6,496 nt of DNA, taken from positions 1 through 6,496 of the forward strand of contig CAIUCF010000096.1 of NCBI GenBank assembly GCA_903897565.1. The letters run 5' to 3'. Both the position numbers and the translations under genes were made by a program. This document shows, one piece after another, positions 1 through 5,958 of this stretch. The number at the start of each line of letters is the position of its first letter. Position 1 is the stretch's first letter. The notes beneath the pieces are model-generated. The model searched no databases. It had not been told where the DNA came from and was given only the letters and a program-made list of their open reading frames with translations. The stretch is from an uncultured Rhodospirillales bacterium (GTDB lineage Bacteria; Pseudomonadota; Alphaproteobacteria; ATCC43930; CGMCC-115725).

Positions 1-95
1 GAGACGACGAAGACATGAAGCTGTAGCCGGTCCGCGACCCGGTAAACCTCTTCGCGGACCGGGCAGGCGTCGCCGTCGATGTAGACTGCCGTCAA
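1..95 (-). CDS. YaiI/YqxD family (UPF0178, DUF188) protein, N-terminal fragment cut by the window edge
   Basis: Reading the minus strand from a TTG at 95-93 gives an open frame that runs off the left edge. It starts T-A-V-Y-I-D-G-D-A-C-P-V-R-E-E-V-Y-R-V-A and continues D-R-L-Q-L-H-V-F-V-V-S. The [IV]Y[IV]DxDACPV start, the following helix (EEVYRVADR) and the V-F-V-V strand are the N-terminal hallmark of the UPF0178 family (E. coli YaiI, B. subtilis YqxD). These are proteins of about 150 residues with a PIN-like Asp-rich site and no settled function. Only about 31 residues are visible. I see no ATG or GTG in frame just upstream, so I infer TTG as the start. It overlaps the TGA of the SDR gene (TTGA), which implies translational coupling. 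An upstream GGA is only a weak ribosome site. The gene is probably a passenger of the operon rather than part of the pathway. Confidence 0.82.
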   Translation of the reverse strand, partial: MTAVYIDGDACPVREEVYRVADRLQLHVFVV

Positions 96-880
96 GCGAC
101 GTCCATTTCCGCCATCGCCGCGGGGGACTCCGGCAGGATCTGGCCGCCATCGATCACCATGCCCTGGCCGGTGATGTAGGCAGCCTCCTCTGTCGCGAAG
201 AACAGTGCCGCATTGGCGATATCGGCGACGCTGCCCAGCCGGCGCTGCGGGATCGAGGCTTCCATGCCGGCGATATATTCCGCGCCCATGCCTTCGAGAC
301 CTTCGGTGAAGATATTGCCCGGCATGACGGCGTTGACCGTGATGCCCGAAGGCGCGAGTTCGATCGCGGCGGTGCGCATGAAGCCGAGTTGGGCGGCCTT
401 GCTGGCGCCATAATGCGACCAGCCGGGAAATCCGGTGATCGGGCCGGTGATCGACGAGGTCAGAATGATGCGGCCGCGACCAGAAGCCTTCAGCGCCGGC
501 AAGCAGGCGCTCACCGACAGGAAGGTGCCGCGCATATTGGTGTTCATGACATGGTCGAATTCCTCGACGGTCATGGTCGACAACTTGGCGGCGGGAAAAA
601 TGCCGGCATTGGCGCAGAGAATATCGATGGTGCCGAACCGCGCCAAGGTGGCCGCGGCCATGGCCTTCGCGCCCTCGGGCGTGCTGACATCGGCGCCGAC
701 GGCGGCGAGCTTGCCGCCGACAGCCGCCAATTCAGCAGCCACCGCTTCGCCATCCGCGACGTTGCGCGAGACGATCATGACGTTGCAGCCGACTTCGGCG
801 AAGCGGCGGGCGATGCCCTTGCCGATCCCCTTGGTGGCGCCGGTGACGATAACGGTGCGGCCGGCTAGTGATTTGAACAT
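92..880 (-). CDS. SDR family NAD(P)-dependent oxidoreductase (FabG-like classical SDR)
   Basis: A 262-residue classical short-chain dehydrogenase/reductase, a normal length for the family and cytosolic. Visible in order: the Rossmann cofactor loop TGATKGIG (13-20), VSRN after beta-2 with Arg39, which favours NADP(H) over NAD(H), ADV with Asp64, the NAG motif (91-93), the structural Asn in NTN (113-115), catalytic Ser143 (TSS), Tyr157 and Lys161 (YGASK), the PG loop (187-188) and the C-terminal ITGQGMVIDGG strand typical of FabG-like enzymes. The ATG is fixed by AAGGAG 7 bases upstream (888-893). It follows the kinase stop by 15 bases, so the two are almost certainly co-transcribed. Residues 251-262 form an Ala/Met-rich tail beyond the usual FabG end. 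Substrate is unknown. The setting suggests a hydroxyl/carbonyl step on the compound handled by the kinase and phospho-lyase. A true fatty-acid-synthesis FabG is unlikely in this context. Confidence 0.93.
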   Translation of the reverse strand: MFKSLAGRTVIVTGATKGIGKGIARRFAEVGCNVMIVSRNVADGEAVAAELAAVGGKLAAVGADVSTPEGAKAMAAATLARFGTIDILCANAGIFPAAKLSTMTVEEFDHVMNTNMRGTFLSVSACLPALKASGRGRIILTSSITGPITGFPGWSHYGASKAAQLGFMRTAAIELAPSGITVNAVMPGNIFTEGLEGMGAEYIAGMEASIPQRRLGSVADIANAALFFATEEAAYITGQGMVIDGGQILPESPAAMAEMDVA

Positions 881-887
881 CTGCGCT

Positions 888-893
888 CTCCTT
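888..893 (-). promoter_or_regulatory. Shine-Dalgarno of the SDR gene
   Basis: AAGGAG on the minus strand, 7 bases before the ATG at 880-878. It lies in the 15-base gap between the kinase stop and the SDR start and supports both the start choice and co-transcription. Confidence 0.8.
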
Positions 894-895
894 GT

Positions 896-1888
896 TCAGG
901 CATATTTAGTGAGAAACCGGTCCGCGAGGACCAGAGAATCCAGGGTATAGGGAACGCCCATCTCCTGGGCGGTCGGGGTCTCGGCATGCGAGGCGATCCA
1001 GGCGACCAGCATGATCCGGCGCAGCATCACGAAGACCGGGATCATCGCCGCCTCGGCCTCGGAGAGCGGCAACACACTGCGATACCCGGCGATCCAGGCA
1101 TCGAGCAGCGCGGGGATGATCGGCTCATGTTCGATGAAGCTCACGGCCGCGGCGAAATCGTAGACGTACCAGGTGAAGCCGCAATCGTCGAAATCGATCA
1201 CGTGGAGTTCGTCGTCGTTGACGAGCAGGTTGGCGAGCCGGAGATCGGCATGGACCAGGCCGAAGCGCTCGGCGCCCATGCCGAAGCGCCCGAGATACTC
1301 CGCGATCTTGGCGACGGTGCGGGTCAGCAACGCCTTGCCGGCGGCGTCGAGGCCGAGGCCGGCATTCCAGGGGCCCCAATAGGGCGTCGCGCCGATCATC
1401 GTCTGGAAATTCCAGATCTTGCGGGTAAAGCCGGCGGGCTTCTGCCAGGCGCGCGCATGGATATGGAGCTTCGCATTGATCGCGCCGAGGCGGCGGAACC
1501 AGGCGACCAGATCGTCCTCCGGCGCCGGCGCGCGCCCCTCGACGAATTCGAACGCCGCGACATAGCGAGTGTCGACGCCATCATGCAGGCGATAGAGAAA
1601 GGCGCCATCCTTGCCGGCGATCGGCGCGGGGGTCGACGCGACACCGCTCTCCCGCAACGCGGAGATCCAAGCCAGTTCGGAAGCGATTTCTTCCGTCGAG
1701 TGATACTCGGGCCTGTGGACGCGCAGGATGAGACTACGGTCGTTCGCCGGGTCGCGCACCCGGTACGTCGCATTCTCGGAGATCGTCAGCAACGAGAGAT
1801 CCGCCTCAGGCGACAGTGACCACGCCGGCAATGCCTGCTGCAGCATCGCGTGCAATCGACCCAGAAACGCGTCGTCATACATGGTCAT
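896..1888 (-). CDS. APH/RdoA-fold phosphotransferase, probable amino-alcohol or hydroxy-amino-acid kinase
   Basis: A 330-residue protein of the phosphotransferase enzyme family (APH fold; COG2334-like, related to SrkA/RdoA, homoserine kinase II and hydroxylysine kinase). Seen: an N-lobe with ENATYRVR (about 38-45) as the nucleotide loop, LRVHRP (55-60), the catalytic loop HADLRLAN (213-220: His213, Asp215, Asn220), the metal site IDFDD (231-235), then an all-helical C-terminal part. The position where the ATP-binding Lys is expected appears to be Arg56. The frame stays open up to 2152, but that extension crosses the divergent control region. I place the start at ATG 1888-1886, with AGAGG 7 bases upstream; a second ATG lies at 1882-1880. 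It is first in an operon with the SDR and divergent from the phospho-lyase gene. Family knowledge: such kinases make the phosphate ester used by AGXT2L-type phospho-lyases. The substrate (hydroxylysine, ethanolamine, 1-amino-2-propanol or another) is inference. A protein kinase role like SrkA is less likely here. Confidence 0.85.
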   Translation of the reverse strand: MTMYDDAFLGRLHAMLQQALPAWSLSPEADLSLLTISENATYRVRDPANDRSLILRVHRPEYHSTEEIASELAWISALRESGVASTPAPIAGKDGAFLYRLHDGVDTRYVAAFEFVEGRAPAPEDDLVAWFRRLGAINAKLHIHARAWQKPAGFTRKIWNFQTMIGATPYWGPWNAGLGLDAAGKALLTRTVAKIAEYLGRFGMGAERFGLVHADLRLANLLVNDDELHVIDFDDCGFTWYVYDFAAAVSFIEHEPIIPALLDAWIAGYRSVLPLSEAEAAMIPVFVMLRRIMLVAWIASHAETPTAQEMGVPYTLDSLVLADRFLTKYA

Positions 1889-1895
1889 CTCTTCA

Positions 1896-1900
1896 CCTCT
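1896..1900 (-). promoter_or_regulatory. Shine-Dalgarno deciding the kinase start
   Basis: AGAGG on the minus strand, 7 bases before the ATG at 1888-1886. It favours this start over the ATG two codons later and over the long upstream extension. A second AGAGG (1908-1904) belongs to the next copy of a short tandem repeat. Confidence 0.6.
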
Positions 1901-1911
1901 GCGCCTCTGCG
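1896..1911. repeat. Tandem 8-base repeat in the kinase leader
   Basis: Two exact copies of CCTCTGCG on the plus strand (CGCAGAGG on the transcript strand), followed by a partial third copy, CCCTG, from 1912. It gives the kinase leader two AGAGG ribosome-site-like cores, 7 and 15 bases before the ATG. It could be chance, slippage or the trace of a dispersed repeat. Confidence 0.5.
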
Positions 1912-1957
1912 CCCTGCCCTGCTCACGGGTCACAGCAATTTTCGTGCTTTGACCGAA

Positions 1958-1973
1958 TTTGGTACTTCCAACA
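1958..1973 (+). promoter_or_regulatory. Candidate operator site A
   Basis: TTTGGTACTTCCAACA. It matches site C, read on the opposite strand, at 14 of 16 bases. It also has internal dyad symmetry: TTGG, five bases, CCAA (1959-1971). Confidence 0.5.
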
Positions 1974-1978
1974 TTCTG

Positions 1979-1991
1979 TGTGGTACCATTG
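1979..1991 (+). promoter_or_regulatory. Candidate operator site B
   Basis: TGTGGTACCATTG. It shares TGTGGTAC with site C and contains the perfect palindrome TGGTACCA (1981-1988). Its TGGTAC core begins 21 bases after that of site A, about two helical turns, which would put both sites on the same DNA face. Confidence 0.45.
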
Positions 1992-2076
1992 ATGCGTTGA
2001 TCAAGCCATATCGATTGGTTTGCACCGCTCTCCGGGCGTTCTCGCCGCAGGTGGTGAATAAATAGACAATTGCCTC

Positions 2077-2092
2077 TGTTGCAAGTACCACA
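2077..2092 (-). promoter_or_regulatory. Candidate operator site C
   Basis: The minus strand reads TGTGGTACTTGCAACA, an inverted near-copy of site A whose centre is about 119 bases away. It lies 29 bases before the phospho-lyase ATG, so binding here could block that promoter or form a loop with A and B. Confidence 0.5.
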
Positions 2093-2120
2093 TTTTGAGC
2101 AAACGCGGGACACCTTGGCG

Positions 2121-3455
2121 ATGGACGATAAACTCAACATTCTCGACCTCAACGCGCTCGATCAGCGGCATCTCGAGCATCTCGATCCGGAGACCCGCGA
2201 CCTCGTGCTGCGACGCCATCATACCCTGGGCGCCGACTCACCCCTGTTCTACCGGGAGCCGCTTCACCTGGTTCGCGGCCGCGGCCCCTGGCTCTACGAC
2301 GCCCGGGATCGCGCCTATCTCGACTGCTACAACAATGTCGCGTCGGTCGGCCATTGTCACCCGCATGTCGTCGCGGCGATCGCCCGCGAGGCCGGAACCC
2401 TCGCGGTCAACAGCCGCTACCTCTACGACATCCTCTATGCCTATGCCGAGAAACTGCTGGCGACGATGCCGCAGACGCTCACGCGCCTGGCGATGACCTG
2501 CACCGGCAGCGAGAGCGTCGATCTCGCCCTGCGGATCACGCGGCACTACACTCAGGCGAGCGGCATCATCGTCACGAGCCACGCCTATCACGGCAACACC
2601 ACGGCCGTGGCCGAGATCTCGCCGTCGTCGGGCCTGGCGGTGCCGATCGGTCAGCATGTCCGCACTGTTCCTGCACCGGATTCCTACCTCAATCCGGGCG
2701 GCGATGTCGGCGCCCGCTTCGCGGCAGATGTGCGCGCTGCCATCGCCCAATTGCAGCGCCACGGCATCAAATTCGCCGGCATGATCGTGGACTCGGTGTT
2801 CTCCAGCGACGGCATCTTCACCGAGCCGCAGGGCTTTCTTTGCGAGGCCGTGGATGCGGTGCGCGCTGCCGGCGGGCTCTACATCGCCGACGAAGTCCAG
2901 CCGGGCTTCGGTCGCACCGGGGCCGCGATGTGGGGGTTCCTGCGTCACGGGTTGAGCCCGGATATCGTCGTCATGGGCAAACCCATGGGCAACGGCTACC
3001 CGGTCGCGGGCGTCGTGACGCGCCCGGAGATCCTGCAGGATTTCGCCCGAAATTGCGGTTATTTCAACACCTTCGGCGGCAATCCCGTGGCTGCCGCCGC
3101 GGCGATGGCGGTACTTGAAGTGATCGAGGGCGAAGGTCTCGTCGCCAATGCCCAGGCGATGGGCACGCGGCTGCTCGCGGGGCTCGAGACGCTGAAATCG
3201 CGCCATGCCTGTATCGGCGACGTTCGCGGCGCCGGGCTGTTCGTCGGTGTCGAGTTCAGCACGCCCGGCGGTACCGAGCCTGATCGCGAGATCACCTCGC
3301 GCGTGGTCAACGGTCTGCGCGAACGCGGCGTACTGATCGGCACCGCGGGCCCGCATGGCAACGTCCTGAAAATCAGGCCACCGCTGTGTATCGCCGCCGA
3401 GGAAGTCGATCTCCTCGTCACCAGGCTGGGCGAGGTTCTCGACCAGGAGCGCTGA
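2121..3455 (+). CDS. Class III PLP-dependent enzyme of the AGXT2L phospho-lyase group (amino-alcohol phosphate ammonia/phosphate lyase)
   Basis: A 444-residue fold-type I PLP enzyme, full length and cytosolic. Seen: an N-terminal lead (1-45), YLDCYNNVASVGHCHP (66-81), GSES phosphate loop (129-132), HAYHG (154-158) with the ring-stacking Tyr156, IADEVQ with Asp257 for the pyridine nitrogen, GKPMGNGYPVA with the likely Schiff-base Lys287, FNTFGGNP (315-322) with Thr317, and GPHGNVLKIRPPLC (410-423). The NNVA-VGHCHP, APDSY, GKPMGNG-PVA, YFNTFGGNP and GPH-NVLKI-PP-C wording follows human AGXT2L1/AGXT2L2 as I remember them. These eliminate ammonia and phosphate from phosphoethanolamine and 5-phosphohydroxylysine rather than transaminate. 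The divergent kinase supports this. Start: the frame is open to a TTG at 2070, but ATG 2121 has GGGA 10 bases upstream and leaves the control region free. Substrate is not determined; a plain omega-transaminase is the alternative. Confidence 0.88.
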   Translation: MDDKLNILDLNALDQRHLEHLDPETRDLVLRRHHTLGADSPLFYREPLHLVRGRGPWLYDARDRAYLDCYNNVASVGHCHPHVVAAIAREAGTLAVNSRYLYDILYAYAEKLLATMPQTLTRLAMTCTGSESVDLALRITRHYTQASGIIVTSHAYHGNTTAVAEISPSSGLAVPIGQHVRTVPAPDSYLNPGGDVGARFAADVRAAIAQLQRHGIKFAGMIVDSVFSSDGIFTEPQGFLCEAVDAVRAAGGLYIADEVQPGFGRTGAAMWGFLRHGLSPDIVVMGKPMGNGYPVAGVVTRPEILQDFARNCGYFNTFGGNPVAAAAAMAVLEVIEGEGLVANAQAMGTRLLAGLETLKSRHACIGDVRGAGLFVGVEFSTPGGTEPDREITSRVVNGLRERGVLIGTAGPHGNVLKIRPPLCIAAEEVDLLVTRLGEVLDQER

Positions 3456-3460
3456 GCGAG

Positions 3461-4237
3461 ATGGGCATGACCGGGCGGAGCAACAAGCAAGAGCGCCAGG
3501 CCTCGATCCTCAAGCAATTGTCGCGGGCCCCCAGTCTCCGGATCGCCGAACTGGCTGTCGGCCTCGGCGTGTCCACGGAAACGATCCGTCGCGATCTCGA
3601 CGAGCTGACCGCTCTCGGCCGGCTCAACCGGACCTATGGCGGCGCCGTTCTACCCCCGGAGGCGGAGCCGGCAGTCAAGGAGCGCGAAAAGATCCTCCTG
3701 CCCGAGCGCGAGCGTATCGCGCAAGCCACCCTCGGGCTGATCAAGCCGGGCAACTTCCTGATGATCGGGTCCGGCGCCACCACGGTTCACGTCGCCCGCA
3801 GGCTCGCGGCCGATTGTGGGAACCTGACGGTCATCACCCATGCTTTCGGCGTCGCCAGCGTCCTCTCCGCGAACCCGACGATCACGGTCATCATGGCGCC
3901 CGGCCGCTTCAATCCCGACGAATCCTGTACCTATGGCGGCTATGCCGTGGCGTTCCTCGCGGGCTTCCAGGTCGACCGGGCGATCCTCGGCGCGAGCGGT
4001 CTGATGCCCGGCGGACCGACCGATGCCGACGCGGAATCGGCGACGGTCTATACCGCGATGATGAGTTCTGCCGCGGCAACCACGGTCGTGGCGGATCACT
4101 CCAAGGTCGACCGCTCGTTTCTCGCGCGATACGCGACATGGTCGCAGGTCGATCAACTGGTGACGGATCGCGAGCTCCCGCTTCCCCTGGCGGATCGGCT
4201 CGCCGCCTGCGATACCGAGATCATCGTCGCGCCCTGA
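3461..4237 (+). CDS. DeoR/GlpR-family transcriptional regulator
   Basis: A 258-residue protein of normal DeoR-family length. Residues 9-62 form the winged helix-turn-helix: ERQASILKQL, then STETIRRDLDEL (38-49) as the recognition helix and GRLNRTYGGAV as the wing. Residues about 75-250 are the DeoRC sensor domain (ISOCOT/ribose-5-phosphate-isomerase-like fold), with IGSGATTVHVARRL (102-115), LGASGLMPGG (176-185) and ADHSKVDR (211-218). Family members usually sense a phosphorylated intermediate, often a sugar phosphate. Here the kinase product is a natural candidate (inference). The first sensor motif usually has Asp before the Ser/Thr-rich loop (as in FIDSGTT), but this protein has Gly103. 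ATG 3461 lies 5 bases after the phospho-lyase stop, with AGGAG (3445-3449) inside the previous gene, so the two are one operon. A second ATG at 3467 is possible. It probably autoregulates through the region at 1889-2120. Confidence 0.93.
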   Translation: MGMTGRSNKQERQASILKQLSRAPSLRIAELAVGLGVSTETIRRDLDELTALGRLNRTYGGAVLPPEAEPAVKEREKILLPERERIAQATLGLIKPGNFLMIGSGATTVHVARRLAADCGNLTVITHAFGVASVLSANPTITVIMAPGRFNPDESCTYGGYAVAFLAGFQVDRAILGASGLMPGGPTDADAESATVYTAMMSSAAATTVVADHSKVDRSFLARYATWSQVDQLVTDRELPLPLADRLAACDTEIIVAP

Positions 4238-4239
4238 GC

Positions 4240-4271
4240 AAAAAAGAACGGCGCCCCGAAGGACGCCGTTC
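4240..4271 (-). terminator. Rho-independent terminator of the permease operon
   Basis: Read on the minus strand, GAACGGCGTCC, loop TTCG, GGGCGCCGTTC forms an 11-bp stem (one G-U pair) capped by a UUCG tetraloop and followed at once by six T. It lies 26 bases after the permease stop. On the plus strand the same stem has a C-A mismatch and no T-run, so it should stop the minus-strand operon well and the regulator transcript poorly. Confidence 0.93.
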
Positions 4272-4297
4272 AACGATCACACCTGCGTCGATCGAGC

Positions 4298-5893
4298 CTA
4301 GGGAACGATACCCTGGGCGTGCTCGGCGTCTGCCAGCATGCCGTCGGGAACGCCCTGGTAAATCAGGCGGCCGACCCGGGCGAATTTCTCCGGATCACTC
4401 TTCTTGACGTAGAGGGAACCCAGGAGGCCCAGCGCGAAGACCGCGATATCGATCCAGATGATGTACTTCGCGAAGGTGGCCGTGCCGCCGATGAAGTCGA
4501 AGTTCGAGACGCAGAGATAGATCACCGCAACCTGGGTCACGAAGGCGATGATCGGCGCCAGCTGCGTCTTCCAGCCATGATGCTCTTCCGGGTGGTTGTT
4601 GCGGAAATAGACCACGATCGCGATCGAGACGATGGCCTGAGCCGAGAGGATCAGGATCGTGCCGAGCAGCGCCATCAGGCCGTAGACCTGGCCATAGGCC
4701 TGGCCGTTCGGATCGTCGGAGCCGACGAAGATCGCGAAGGCGGCAATGACCGCGATGGCGAACCCGGTCTGCAGGAACGACGCGACATAGGGGGTCTTAT
4801 AGCGGGAATGGGTCTTGCCGAGGATCGCCGGCACCAACCGCTCCCGACCGAGCGAGTAGATATAGCGCGCCGCCGTATTGTGGAAGGCCGCGCCACAGGC
4901 GAAGGAGCTCGTCAGGATGAGATAGCTCATGATCTGCGTCGCCCACGGGCCGACAGTCCGGGTAGAGGTGTCATAGAAGAAGGTCAGCGGGTTGTTCTGT
5001 GCCTTGTCGATCAGGTCCGTGAACTTCGGGTAGCCCGAGGTCGCCGCCCAGGTCGTGATCGTGTAGAACACCCCGAGCGAGATCACCGAAACATAGAGCG
5101 AGATCGGCACGATCTTCTTCGGGTTGACCGATTCTTCGGCGTAGTTCGGCGCCATTTCGAAGCCGACGAAGGACCAGAAGGCAAAAAACAGACCGACGCC
5201 GCCGACACCGGCGGCGAGCTTACCCGGCGCCGGAAAGCCGGAGAAAGCACCGGCCGGGCTCAGGGCGGCGATCGAGACGTCGACGCCATTGCCGGCATGG
5301 CTGAAGACGCCGGCGTCGAAGATCAACAGGATCGCGACTTCCGCCACCAGGGCGACGCCGAGGACCGCCGACGAGATCTTGACGTCGAAATAGGTCATGA
5401 TCGAGATGCCGGCGATCATCGCCATGGCCAGGTAGGGCCATTTGATGTTGACCCCGAACAGCGTATTGATCTTGTCGTTGGCGAAATAGGCGAAACCGCC
5501 CGCGAGCGACGGTTCGAACACGGAATAAGCGACCACCGAGCAAAAACCGACTGCCATGCCGAGCTCACGGCCGAGACCGTGGCTGATGAAGGAGTAGAAG
5601 CCGCCGACCGCCGATACTTTACCGGCCATCGCGGCATATCCTACCGAAAAAATCAGCAGGATCAACGTGGAGACCAGGACGGTGCCGGCGGCATAGATGC
5701 CGTTGCCGAAGCCGGAGATGATCGGCACGTTGAGCAGCATCGCCGTGATCGGCGCCGCACCCGTGACGGTCAGGAACAAGACGCCGGCAAGACCGATCGC
5801 TTTGGAGTGGAGGAGATCGACGCCCTTACTGCTGGTGACGTCGAAATCGGTTGGAGGGCTCCCCCCCAGTTTCGTGGGATTGACTGTACTCAT
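4298..5893 (-). CDS. APC-superfamily amino acid/amine permease
   Basis: A 531-residue integral inner-membrane transporter with about 12 hydrophobic helices, the family's usual topology. Seen: a polar N-terminal tail (1-28), first helix GLAGVLFLTVTGAAPIT (34-50) with the small-residue break that binds substrate in this fold, GGFYSFISHGLGRELG (97-112), the helix-6 signature FFAFWSFVGFEMAPNYAEESVNPKKIVP (about 236-263), RYIYSLGRERLVPAILGKTH (343-362) as the helix 8-9 loop, and a charged C-terminal tail (496-531). The frame is open to a GTG at 5974, but ATG 5893-5891 has AAGGAG 9 bases upstream. Family members move amino acids, polyamines or ethanolamine-type amines, usually by proton or sodium symport. 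The substrate is not readable; import of the compound used by the kinase and phospho-lyase is inference. It lies 100 bases after an isochorismatase-like gene on the same strand and ends in a strong terminator. Confidence 0.93.
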   Translation of the reverse strand: MSTVNPTKLGGSPPTDFDVTSSKGVDLLHSKAIGLAGVLFLTVTGAAPITAMLLNVPIISGFGNGIYAAGTVLVSTLILLIFSVGYAAMAGKVSAVGGFYSFISHGLGRELGMAVGFCSVVAYSVFEPSLAGGFAYFANDKINTLFGVNIKWPYLAMAMIAGISIMTYFDVKISSAVLGVALVAEVAILLIFDAGVFSHAGNGVDVSIAALSPAGAFSGFPAPGKLAAGVGGVGLFFAFWSFVGFEMAPNYAEESVNPKKIVPISLYVSVISLGVFYTITTWAATSGYPKFTDLIDKAQNNPLTFFYDTSTRTVGPWATQIMSYLILTSSFACGAAFHNTAARYIYSLGRERLVPAILGKTHSRYKTPYVASFLQTGFAIAVIAAFAIFVGSDDPNGQAYGQVYGLMALLGTILILSAQAIVSIAIVVYFRNNHPEEHHGWKTQLAPIIAFVTQVAVIYLCVSNFDFIGGTATFAKYIIWIDIAVFALGLLGSLYVKKSDPEKFARVGRLIYQGVPDGMLADAEHAQGIVP

Positions 5894-5902
5894 CTGCCAT
5901 CG

Positions 5903-5908
5903 CTCCTT
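5903..5908 (-). promoter_or_regulatory. Shine-Dalgarno deciding the permease start
   Basis: AAGGAG on the minus strand, 9 bases before the ATG at 5893-5891. It argues against the upstream GTG at 5974-5972, which falls inside an inverted repeat and would add an unusual 27-residue tail. Confidence 0.8.
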
Positions 5909-5958
5909 GATAGTCGATCGGGGTGGTCTGGTGGACGATCGCTGTCCATAGCCCTGTG

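Larger units (their letters stand above)
1889..2120. promoter_or_regulatory. Divergent promoter/operator region between kinase and phospho-lyase genes
   Basis: A 232-base non-coding stretch separating the two divergent starts, more AT-rich than the genes around it. It holds three TGGTAC-containing elements (1958-1973, 1979-1991, 2077-2092), a perfect 8-base palindrome TTGATCAA (1997-2004) and an AT-rich patch (about 2055-2070). A possible plus-strand promoter is TTGACC at 1949-1954 with a 17-base spacer to CATTCT at 1972-1977. The -35 fits well and the -10 poorly. If real, the first TGGTAC element would sit in the spacer, where a bound protein would block RNA polymerase. I found no convincing minus-strand promoter by eye. 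The likely binder is the DeoR-type regulator encoded downstream, but a regulator elsewhere is equally possible. Confidence 0.6.

Noticed and set aside
986..1819. A 277-codon open frame antisense to the kinase gene
   Set aside because: It is a low-complexity charged translation with no domain, and the opposite strand carries the HxDxxxxN kinase motif.
2070..2120. TTG start adding 17 residues to the phospho-lyase
   Set aside because: The ribosome site is weak, and it would place coding sequence over candidate operator site C. The ATG at 2121 suits the family start better.
1889..2152. An 88-residue N-terminal extension of the kinase frame, including a Cys-rich CSKCGTCNRGNC segment that resembles a metal site
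   Set aside because: It crosses the divergent control region and runs antisense into the start of the phospho-lyase gene. The ATG at 1888 has a well-placed AGAGG and gives the normal kinase length.
2238..3356. A 372-codon open frame antisense to the phospho-lyase gene
   Set aside because: It has shadow composition (Arg, Asp, Gly, His), no motif, and lies opposite a strongly conserved PLP enzyme.
3386..3460. GTG start of the DeoR frame inside the phospho-lyase gene
   Set aside because: The added residues are an Arg-rich shadow of the upstream gene. ATG 3461 follows AGGAG and gives the usual family length.
4240..4271. Treating the hairpin as a symmetric bidirectional terminator
   Set aside because: Only the minus strand has a T-run after the stem, and the plus-strand stem has a C-A mismatch.
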